From Rotaria sp. Silwood1 (Eukaryota; Rotifera; Eurotatoria; Philodinida; Philodinidae), in contig CAJNOP010000035.1 in the NCBI GenBank assembly GCA_905250075.1, positions 496,001 to 560,000 on the forward strand: 64,000 nt of DNA, written 5' to 3'. The notes under the pieces are model-generated. The model was not told the origin of the DNA and made no database searches. It worked only from the letters and a program-made list of their open reading frames with translations. Positions 23,545 to 34,078 of the stretch are shown here, piece after piece. The position numbers and the translations under genes were made by a program. Positions within the stretch are counted from its first letter, which is position 1, and every line of letters begins with the position of its first letter.

Positions 23545-26299
23545 TGATTTGACTTCAATGTCTTTTATAATATCTTTAAACTAATAAAAACTATCGTCTG
23601 ATATGATGCTGTCAAAACACACAAACAAGATTTATACCTCTTGGTTATTATTTAATAGTTGTTGTATAGCGAGCTTATTCTTCTATTTTTTTATACGATG
23701 ATTAATTAAAAAGTGTGTATTGATCAGCTTTCTTTTTTTTTTTTGTTCTGTTTGTTTGGATTTGTTGATATACTTCTATATAATCTTCTTTTCTTCTGAA
23801 ATAATGTTATATATCGATCAGTTAAAAACTGAAGGAAGAAAACAAGAAAAATACATGAAAATTCTCTATCTTGAACAATTTTTTTATCATTAAATTTTTT
23901 CCAAGCCTATTTCATTTAGTATATCGATGGACACGGACTACAACATGATAACAAGAAAAAAGAAATATTATGACGAGAGTAAAGAAGAAACCATCAAAAG
24001 AGAAAGAAAAAAGCATCATATGTTACTTTGTTTCATTCTACTAGATATTGAAGAAAGAATAGTTACGTTCAACTAACTCGAAGAGATCAGAAGAGACACG
24101 TTATTATTTTTTTCTTAGTTGACATGATTTTTCGATGAATTGGCACCAGGCTATTAAAGATGACTCATGTCTATCAATCATCTATTAAACTCGGGCTAAT
24201 TAAAAAAAAAAAGCATACGTCTAATATTTCGCTTTTATTTTGCATTATTATTTTGGACTTTGTTTTTCTTATTCATAAAAAAATGTGTCAATAAAAAAAA
24301 AAATCATTATAAAATAATAACTCGCCTAAATCCGAACGAAATAATCTGTGTATCTATTTTCGTAAATAGATTGCAACATATAATTCAAAAATACTTTCAT
24401 TTAATATTACTGTGATTTTATGTGCTGTTTTAAAGAAACATCTATGTGCTATCTTTAAGTATTCTATAAATTCATGTTTTAGAAACCTTTACTGAAACGT
24501 AGATCATAAGAAAAAAGAAGAAAAAGTTTTCTGTAAAGAAACATAGTCTTAGTATGTTATAAATAATCACTGTACGTCTTTTGAACCATCTCACTTTGAT
24601 GTATGAACTTTTTGAAATCTTCTCGATAAAATTTTTGATTTTTAACGAGAAGAAAAGTTTATCAAACCATTTTAATTCTAACTATTTGAATGATCTTAAA
24701 ATTTCTAGTTGGTTTCCATCTGTATTATATATGTGTACACAAGATTGTTTTACTTGTGAATGAAACAATTATACAATCAATTTTATTGATTAATTAAGTA
24801 TTTTCACTTTCAGGCATAGTCAAAAAGAGTTCGACATATTTCTGTTTTCTTTTTATTGATGCATTTCATTGATTTTTGGCAAACTTTTCTCTATTGATAA
24901 AGCAATCAGAGTACATGAATCGTCAGCACAAATTAGTGTTGAACAGGTACTAGTGCATCGTACAAGGTCTGAATGGTAAACGATGAAGATTTATAGGATT
25001 ATGAGCTTCTTTTCGAAAGGCCTACATCGATGTTAATTTGTTTTTTTTTTGCTTTATGGCTTCCAAAATTTCTGAAGGCTTTCTGATTACCCAACAAGTT
25101 TACTATGCGTTCTATCTATGGCAAGGCCATTTCCATACAGTAGAGGTTCTCAATTAAATGTTTGTTCCAAATAAGATGGTATACTTTGTGATAATCAATA
25201 TAACTGCTAAGTATGAAAATATCGATGATCAAATAATTGTTCATCTCGTGATATATAAATAGAATTCTAGTTTGAGATGAACATTTTTTCCTGTTATTTG
25301 ATTGCTCTACTAGAAGCATATAGTTTGTTTTAGCACAATATTTCAGTTGATTTAGAAGAATTTTCTCATCTAGTTTTTCAAGTAGCTTGTTAAAAGCGAC
25401 GGGATCTGTTTCATATTTGATATGAATTATACTTTTAAGATTCAATTTTATGAAAAAATTCTTTAACTTGTTGATGATTATAAATAATAAATAATTAATT
25501 ATTTTTGTTAATGAATTTCAATCAATTGATTTATCAAATAAATATTTTTTTAAAAATGTGTTGGATTTATTAATAAAACTATTGCATAAAATTTAATAGC
25601 TTCTATATAAATATCAATTGTCTATAAAACTGTTCATTGAGTTTTTTTTGTTTCTTATTGCAATGATTTCGAAAGTCACGAAAAAATTCCAAACATTTCT
25701 TATTGCTAATGATTGTGTAAATGTACGTGTGCACCTTGATTTATAACATAACAGCGGATGAAGATTAATAATGATCATCTTTTCTTTAACTATTACACAA
25801 CGATAACAAACGAAATTCTTTTCAACATGTTCAATGATGAGCTTTTCGAGACACGGAAAAAGAAAAAAAGGACAAGAATGTTTCTCTCTGTTCTTTTTTT
25901 TTTATCTTATCGGATGGACAGTATTTGTTAATGTCTTAACTTTTATTTCTTCTTTCGGATCGATCATGTTAAACAAATCTCGATTGTCTTCCTTTGTCCT
26001 CTCTATAATCATTTCGTCATAAACATTAAATTCTATTGCATAGTGTATGTATGTGCTCAAGAAAATCGCATTGATGAACGAATGTTTGCATAAATGAAAA
26101 TATTTCACGGCCATTGTCATTCTCTTGTTCTCTTCTTATTCCCTATTTGAATTAAGACAACGACAATAATTTGTCAAAAAAAAAAGGAGACAAAGAGAAG
26201 TGAGTTAACTCATTTCTCTTTCAAGTTTAGTCTTATTTAATTTCTAGTAAGAAAAAAACAATAGAATAAAAGAAACGATTATGACAAGTTAAAATAACA
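23545..26299. other. Intergenic, 2.75 kb
   Basis: Lies between the Deltex stop and the PLPPR-like start, both plus strand. The longest open frame is 109 codons on the minus strand (25116-25445), without a recognisable motif, partner exon or repeat. It could be chance in AT-rich DNA and I do not call it. No RNA or transposon ends seen. Confidence 0.45.
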
Positions 26300-28229
26300 A
26301 TGGATACACGATCTCGGATGTATGATTTTATTTAATTACTAAATATTATATTTTAATTAATGTTTTTATTTTATTTTAGAAGTGGGCCTTATACTGAAGC
26401 AACAGCTGAATATATTCGAAATGGTGGTCGATATGCTTTGGCTACAGCTGTTCTTGATAGTATAGTGCTTGTATTTACTGTCGTCGTAGCTTTTCTTCTT
26501 CGGTAAGTCTAAGTAAAGAAATTTCATCATAAATAAATTAATTTAATTCTATAGAGCATCGGAAATATTTCCTGTTCGACAACAACGGTTTTTATGTGAT
26601 GATGCTCGTTATTATCAATCTTACGAAGATGCTAATACAGAAAGAAATTATATTGTACTTTCCAATCTTACCCTTTATATTCTATGTTTATCCATTCCAA
26701 TTATTATAGTAAGGATTGATAAAATATGAACGATCTTGTTCTATAAATTTCTTAAGATACAACTCAGAATCATATATATGTATTTTTATTCTATAGATTT
26801 CAATAATTGAACTTGTTCGTTCGTTTATTTCCTATAATTCTTATCGAACTCGTTTTTCTGTTCGATTTAAAGAATGTCTTGTTCGATCATTAGCTCGTAT
26901 TCTTAAATATTCTTGTATGTATCAATATATCAATTGTTTATTTTATTTATTATGAATTATTAAATTTTTTTGAATAGCTGTGTTTATTTTTGGTGCATTA
27001 TCAACAACTGTTCTTACTGATATTTTAAAAATAATGTCTGGCCGCTTAAGACCTTATTTTTTAACTTTATGTAATCCAGATCAAAAATCATGTAATGGAA
27101 TGGGTATGTATAATAATTATTGATTGAACACATCTGAATGATATTTAAAAAGGTTTAACTGATGCTGAATTCGTATGTCTTTCTAAAAATATGACTGGAC
27201 TGTTACGAGAAGCTCGGTAAGAAAAAAGAATTTTTTTAAATATATTTACATTGTTTCTTCTTTTTTGTTCTATGTTCGTTAATTTAGACTTTCATTTCCA
27301 TCATTACATGCTTCATTGTCAATGTACAGCGCTGTATTTCTTGCTGTATGCTTTTCTTTTCAAAAAAAAAAACGATTGTTATTTGTAGTGTTCAATTTTT
27401 TTTCAATAGATTTATCTGCATCGAAGCATTCGGATTGAACGTGTTCGAATTGTTAAACCATTTCTTATTTTATCAATAATTACATTATCAATAGTAGCCG
27501 GTGGTGTACGATTAGCAAGCAATAAAAATCATTGGGAAGATGTAGCAGTTGGATTTGGTTTAGGAGCCCTAATTGCAATATATTTAGTAAGTCTAATGAT
27601 AAAAAATAATTATTGAATCAGAGTTAAAAATTTGTTTTGCTTTATTTTCTTTTTTTACAAATAATAGATGAAAACTCTTCATTCATCAAAGTCATGTGTT
27701 GGATCACCAGTAGCACGAGTAGGCAATTATGATGATTATCAAAGTTATGTTGAAGATCATACTCAATATAATAAAGAAGTAAAGTTTTTCTTTCTTCTCG
27801 AAAATTTCTTAAACTAATATTCATATAGATGGATCCTACGTATGCACCTGGTATGGATGCTGTTTATCAAACAACTGGACAAAGTGTTAGTGGTCCTGAA
27901 CAGTTTTCATTGCAACCGAGTGCATCTCAAGGTATATAAATGATTACCTATTTATATTATATTTATTCTTTTTCAATTTATTCATAAATCCAGGCCATAT
28001 TGCTGGTGGTTTTGCTCGTCATCGATATGATCTTAGAACTCAAATGCAACAGCAAGCAGCAGCTGCTCGTGCTGCTCAACAACAATCAACAGATAAAATG
28101 AGTACTTCAATAAGTCGTGGAGAAGTAGCAGGTGGTGTTGTACAACATCTTGTTCATCAAATTCAACATCAACCACAGACATCATCAAGTAGTCAACGTG
28201 CAAGTACATCAATGAGTGCACTAAGATAA
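26300..28229 (+). CDS. Phospholipid phosphatase-related (PLPPR-like) six-pass membrane protein
   Basis: Eleven plus-strand exons (26300-26319, 26380-26502, 26555-26708, 26797-26914, 26978-27103, 27153-27216, 27288-27345, 27410-27586, 27668-27778, 27829-27931, 27994-28229) give 429 aa. The start MDTRSR lies in a 20-nt exon fixed by splice phase. Six hydrophobic segments and the three PAP2 motif positions are visible. C1 is intact (K-IMSGRL-RP). C2 reads FPSLHAS instead of PSGH. C3 reads VRLASNKNHWEDV, with Asn where lipid phosphate phosphatases have the nucleophilic His. The same Asn (KNH) is typical of PLPPR/PRG proteins, which lack ecto-phosphatase activity and act in membrane protrusion. 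The last 100 residues are Gln/Ser/Ala-rich and cytoplasmic by prediction. PLPPR-like rather than active LPP is my reading. Confidence 0.9.
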
Positions 28230-28459
28230 AATACTTGTATGTTTTATTAGTACAAACATTAGCAATATTTTATTTGAACATTTTTTTCTGTACCATCCTA
28301 TTTTTTTTTTTCTTTTTATTTAATTTCATTGTTTGTTTCTTTTTGCACTCAGGGCGCTTTCAAAATGCATCAGTAGATCTTTTCTTTATCGCTTTATTTC
28401 GTGTTTTGAAAAGGAAAATTAACTTTGAAAAAAAAAACATGGCATGCTCCATCAAATAT

Positions 28460-29212
28460 TTATTGAATGTTTTCATCCGATTGACTGTCACTGTTAATAT
28501 TTTTTGACTCTTCATTGTTGTCCTCATTCAATTGATCTAATACTTGTTCATTTTGAGAAGCTTGTTCTGTTTCACCTCTTTCATCAGTGTCATTTGAATC
28601 ATTGCCATCATTATCATCATCGTCGATGTCATCTGTTATTTGACGCTTCTTTCGAACTTGTTCCACAGGATCGTCCTGATCATCATTATTACCATTTCTT
28701 GTTTCATCTGATTCACTTTCTACTTCTACAGGTTGTGTATCAGTCTTTTCGTCTCCATCATCATTATTAACATTATTTGATTCATCCGATTCACTCTCGG
28801 TTTCTGAAGGTTGATTGTCAGTATTAGCATCATCTTCTATTTGACGCTTCTTTCGAACGTCTTCTACTGGATCGTCCTCGTCATCATTATTACCATTTTT
28901 TGATTCATTCGATTCACTTTCTACTTCTACAGGTTGAGTATCAGTTTTTTCGTTTCCATCATCATTGTTAACATTATTTGCTTCATCTGATTCACTTTCT
29001 GCTTCTGCTGGTTGAGTATCAGTATTTTCATCATCATTGACATCATCTACTAAATAGCGTCGACGACTTGAAGATAAAAGTTCATCTATATCATGATCTA
29101 TTTCCGACTGTATTTCATTGTTATTTTCTTCATCTGAAGATGATGAAATTGGTTTGCTTGATGCAATGTAAATGAATAAAAGGAGTAAGGTGATTTTTAA
29201 GTAAGCGCGCAT
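28460..29212 (-). CDS. Acidic secretory precursor with duplicated 67-residue units and basic cleavage sites
   Basis: Single minus-strand exon of 250 aa. A clear signal peptide (MRAYLKITLLLLFIYIASS) is followed by a protein dominated by Asp, Glu, Asn and Ser. Two units of 67 residues (201 bp) repeat, each containing KTDTQPVEVESES, GNNDD, DDPVE and ending in RKKRQ. A further basic site SRRR lies near residue 50. R-x-K-R before Gln fits furin/prohormone convertase cleavage, which would expose N-terminal Gln able to cyclise. The stop is 231 bp from that of the convergent PLPPR-like gene. I recognise no family; a neuropeptide-like or matrix/mineral-binding precursor are both possible. No cysteine is present. 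Confidence 0.75.
   Translation of the reverse strand: MRAYLKITLLLLFIYIASSKPISSSSDEENNNEIQSEIDHDIDELLSSSRRRYLVDDVNDDENTDTQPAEAESESDEANNVNNDDGNEKTDTQPVEVESESNESKNGNNDDEDDPVEDVRKKRQIEDDANTDNQPSETESESDESNNVNNDDGDEKTDTQPVEVESESDETRNGNNDDQDDPVEQVRKKRQITDDIDDDDNDGNDSNDTDERGETEQASQNEQVLDQLNEDNNEESKNINSDSQSDENIQ
28641..29042 (-). repeat. Two in-frame 201-bp tandem units within the acidic precursor gene
   Basis: The words TGACGCTTCTTTCGAAC at 28641 and 28842, and the surrounding GATCGTCCT and CATCATTATTACCATTT words, recur at a spacing of 201 bp, an exact multiple of three. The duplication therefore copied one protein unit with its cleavage site. Confidence 0.85.
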
Positions 29213-31951
29213 GATGTTGTTGTTGTATGTTGTATGTAGAATTGGTTTTCTTCAAAAATGACGATGGATTGGGGGAGAAATTCTTTCTTTCTTTCTTTTC
29301 TTTTAGGTATTTTTTTTTTCTTTTATTGCGCATATGTGGCATCATAAAAACAACTAGTTATAGAGATTGGATGAATAGAAGAAAAATGTTAATCATGTCA
29401 AACGAAAAAAGTACTTACGGACTGCTCGAAAAATATAATGAATAGAATTCACAGAACAGCTAAATAAAAGTAAACATTCGTTATAACTAAAAAATATTAT
29501 CAAAAGCTTTTTTTGATCAATAAGATACAATGCATTAGTAATCCGTTGTGTGTTATTTATCTTAGTAAATTGGAAAGAACGGAAGACTTTTTTCATACAT
29601 GGATTATTTAACGAATGATGTGTATGACAAAATAATTTTTTATTGTATTCAAAAAGAAATATGATTCTATGGTATGACACAAATCAGCATATTTTCTAAA
29701 AATGAAAATAAACTTATGTTACAACATCATTGAATTGAGTGTGATATTTATTGTACGCAGTTTCAAGATACAGTCTTCGACTTTATGATTTTATACGTAA
29801 ATTAACGGTAATTAATCTAAGAGAAAATTGAAAGAACGCTTATGATATTCGGAATCATCTATGCATAAATAAATGAGAGTAAACAATAACTAACAACAAT
29901 GTTGTTAGATTTTGTAATGTGTCATTGTTTTCGCTTATTCATCAATAGATAAATATATGTCATGCAAATACAAAGCATCAGCTTCTAAAGAATATTATTT
30001 TAATATTATTATTTCATTTCATACTATGACAATCGTAAATTTTCTATACTATCATTGAAATATATACTGGTTAATGAAAATGAGTTGCTTAGTTAAAGAA
30101 TAAGACAATAAAGAAACGCAAAAATTCTATTTTTTATATGTGGCATAAAACTTCGCAGTTTGATTTTTTTTTTCTATTTGCACAAAAAAAGTGAAATAAG
30201 TTGCAATAAAATTGATTTGTAAATCATTTGACAAATACAACCTATGAACTGAACGAGAAATTATACATCGATCGTTCATTTTTGGGCCATACACACAGAA
30301 TGAAAGCTCAACTACAAAATAAATAAGGAAAATATTTTAGATGAAATATTCTTGCGAAATTTAATTTTTTCGTTGTAAAAAAAACAATTGGACAAAGGCA
30401 AATTTAATGAAATAATTCTAATTAATACTGACATTGTTAAGATTAAATTTTTCAATGATTTGTTTTAAATGTCATATAAAATATCTATTTCATATTTTCT
30501 AATGTGAAATCAATTTATATTTTGAGGCTGAAATTCATGGACAAATATTAACTTCGTAAGATGAAAGAGAGCTATTCTTTTACGTCGATCAATAAAATTG
30601 TGATTAAATTTCATAACAACATAAGTTCTCATTGTGTTCGTGAGATCAAGTATTCAAGGTAGCATTTCATAGTTTTAATATAATAATATTTCGTCTAATG
30701 AGTAATTTGGAAGATTTCATACCATTAAATATGAAAGAAAATAATTCTTTTAATTTTAACATTTCGAATATTTCTCAATTCACTGAAATAGGATAAATGA
30801 ATCATATTTTAATAAATCCTCTTTAATTTCTTCGAACTCAACGTTATCACCATTGACAGTATTCAATTATTTAAATGAGTAGTTATGTAAGCTCGTATGA
30901 TTTTTATACAGACTGTGTCGTAATTTTATGTGTATATATACAAATATGGATATTGAATATATTTTGACATGAAACACATTCATCAATTCTACACTCGACT
31001 ACTTGCGACAAGTCAAATATTGAAAATAAGAAGAGCTTTCACAGAGTTTACCGTTTTTCTCTTTCTCAATTGTTAAACTATCGTTTTTGAAATCAAAACA
31101 GATCAATTGAGATCGTTAATCCAATATGAAAATAATTGTATATGAATATCGATTGATTTCCAAAATCTTAGAAGGCACCGCCCATAACAACTGTAAACAA
31201 TATAATACAGTGAAAATCTGTTTCATTACGTCGTCGTAATCCATCATGCTAAGAAATGGTGGGTACAACGATTGCCAGTGTAAAAAATGAAATGCTGGAT
31301 TAGGCAAAATATCATAAAATTTAATTTACTAATACGCTGTTTTATAATCACTCCTAACTTCTTAATACGTCGTTCTCGACTGTCGGAGTGATCATCCTAG
31401 TTGTTTAAATAGTGATGAACACTATCTAAAGTATCTCGAAGAAGATTCTTCTATGCAGATTTGAAAAATATCCATGTGAGTTATATTGGAATTCGATGTG
31501 TAAGTCAATCGATCGAACCGTCGCGACTGTAATAGAAGAAGAGATACTATGGTTTTGAAAAATTTTGATAAACAACATCCGTTTTCATGGATATTTCTAT
31601 CTTGTTTCTTGTTGCTACGATCTCTATTATTACTTTTCTTTTTGTTTCATTTTAAAAGTTCTGGGAGTTAGAAAAATTTTTGAAAACATCATCGAAAAAT
31701 TTCACTTGCAGTTGCTGTAAATTGATGCATCACCTTTCACCTATAGTTAGAGATGTGTAGTTTCAGTGTAAATACTGAAAAAAAACTGCCACTAATTTCA
31801 CCAGCAAAGTGTTCATCACACACGGACTACACCAATATCGGCGTCCCGTAGAACACTGATATATCGATGCTGATTTTCATAGACTACAATTTATATGTAG
31901 AATATTATGACATCTTTCGAATGGAAAATTGAAATTCACATTAAGTTTCTC
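29213..31951. other. Intergenic, nothing recognised
   Basis: Upstream of the acidic precursor. No open frame above 95 codons and none with a motif. The last eight bases (31944-31951, AGTTTCTC) are the left target duplication of the following element. Confidence 0.45.
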
Positions 31952-32680
31952 TTGCATGAAAACACATCATCTGATTAAAGGCTTTTGAGTTCATACTCTG
32001 ATCATAAGTAGGACTTGGTAAGACTAGAGGAATCCCAATAGGATTTTTTCCCATTGGCCTATTTTGGTGGGATGCGGAAGTTCCAAGTTGAGAATCAGAA
32101 GCGTCGATAAACTGTTTCTTGTGCTTGAATTACAATGTTGTAAGATTTCAAAAGAAAAATTTCTTATTGAAATATTTATAGATAAACCGTCAAGGTGTTG
32201 TAAAAATCATGTTATTCTGTTTATCTAATGAGCTAAGTTCTATAGAAAAGAAGCATCAAGTATCAATACTTCAATACAATAGAATTGTTTCAGATATGTG
32301 CTTCATAGGTCACCATATACATTCTTGAAATATTTGTCTCTGCTGTTTCGTTTACATGTCTTCTCGTTCGTGCTTTATCTTTCATTTTCATCTGCCTGAT
32401 GTATCTTTTTTGGTTTCATTTGGAGTCACAACTCATGCTAGAACGAGTATCAAGAAAAGAATATAGAGAATTTTCCATAGAAATGTTACAATATAATAAT
32501 TCAAGCAGTAGATATAGTTTATCTACGCTTCTGGTTCTAAGCTTGAAATGTTCGTAACTCGATCAAAGAGACCCATAGGGGTAAATTCTTTTAGGGTTTC
32601 TCAAGCCTCATCAAGTCCTACTTATGGTGAGAATATGAGCTCAAAAGCTTTTAATCAGCTGATGGAGTTTTCTTGTCAGT
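31952..32680. mobile_element. Non-autonomous DNA transposon with ~190-bp inverted repeats
   Basis: AGTTTCTC flanks both sides (31944-31951 and 32681-32688), an 8-bp duplication. The arms are long and only moderately diverged. The left arm has CATCATCTGATTAAAGG, CTTTTGAGTTCATACTCTGA, ATAAGTAGGACTTGG and AATCAGAAGCGTCGATAAAC, and the right arm reads the same words in order from the opposite strand (CATCAGCTGATTAAAAGC, CTTTTGAGCTCATATTCTCA, ATAAGTAGGACTTGA, AACCAGAAGCGTAGATAAAC). A ~300-bp centre has no open frame. Long arms plus 8-bp TSD fit a hAT- or Mutator-derived foldback/MITE. The interior word GCTTTTGAG also occurs in the foldback family further right. Confidence 0.75.
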
Positions 32681-32688
32681 AGTTTCTC

Positions 32689-34078
32689 ATTTTTTTTTCT
32701 GTCTTATTTTTCATGCAACGTGATATTCCGTCAGCGACTAAGCGAATCATTCTTTCGCTATCCCATATAATATACGTTGTGTTGTGCCTAATGTTTTCTA
32801 TAGATTGTTATTTAAAAACAAATGGACTTGTCCAATAAACATTAAAACGATGAAATAATACTAATAGCATTACGGACTGAATCATTTTTCTACTATGGTA
32901 TTTTCATTTTGAAAAACAAAAACAAAAGTATCAAAGCAAGCAATTAGTTCGACCTGGAAATATTCATTCAGAGTTCTCATATTACAAAGGTATTTCATTC
33001 AAACCCACACAGACAAGAAGTTCTGCTACTTTCATCATAAAAAGTTCGTGGTGTCGCTTAAGAAAGCAACTTTTGCATAAAAAAAACGCCCAAAAAATTT
33101 TCTCACAAAACTTATGACATATGTCTAACATAAAAAAATCATTTTTATCTGCAAAGTATGTCAAGATGTTGCAGAAACAAATTATTTTTGTATGAGTTGG
33201 CGTTAAAACATCCAAACGAGAATCGTGATTAGAATATTTAAACGCGCTTTCAGAAATTCTAGTCTGCTTGAGAATCTTTCATTTCGACAGAAGAAACATA
33301 TCAATTGACATGGTATTACAGCATTTTCCCTGATCGAATAAAAAAAGACAGGTTCGACATTTTTTCTACTTTCTATTAAACAATTAACATCGTATAGCCA
33401 ACGTATACGATTCTTGTCAATTGAAAAAGCTTGACTTTAATTGAAAATTTGGAATGTCAAAAAAAACAAAAGGTATGAGAAAGTGTTTGATTATTGTTAC
33501 TAAATAATGACTTCGAAAAGATGAGAGATATATCGTTTGATCTTAGTATTGTATGAAAATAAAGACGGACAACGATATGATGACGATGTAAGACTTACGA
33601 CGCAACTCCTAATGAGTACAAGTTAATACATATTGTTGACGATGAAAAAGGCAAGATGGATAAAAAAAAAAAGAAGTGTGCGTGCTTGTCACTCAAGATA
33701 AATATTGTCACTTTTGTTATCTAAATAAAGAAGAAATAAGCTCAAACATCGTTATTTTACTTTTTCAATATTGATCAATGTTGAGTGATGAGACTTTGAG
33801 ATTGACTTGTTTTACAATATTTTCTTCTATTCAATTGATTTTCTTTTTAGTTTCAAGTAAGTTAAAAGAAAAAAAAAAAAAAGATAATAAAACATCTCTT
33901 TATTTTTCTATTTCTATATATGAATAACAAAGAGATTAGAAGAATATATGAATGAATAGATTTATTGTTTTCTTTATGGTTTTTCTTTATTATAATATAG
34001 AATAGTATTGTTTATAGATTAGTAAAACATTTTCATTTGTTTTATTTTTCTTTTTATATATATATATAACAATAATAA
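32689..34078. other. Intergenic upstream of the cadherin-like gene
   Basis: AT-rich; short A-runs near 33661 and 33870. No gene or structure that I can support. The stretch next to 34079 has a (TA)n/AT tract that could contain the promoter. Confidence 0.4.

Noticed and set aside
25116-25445. 109-codon minus-strand frame in a 2.75-kb intergenic region
   Set aside because: Length is possible by chance at this base composition over this span, and no exon or homology supports it.
28504-28770. His/Leu-rich plus-strand frame of 88 codons
   Set aside because: It is the antisense shadow of the acidic precursor repeats (GAT/GAA codons read backwards).
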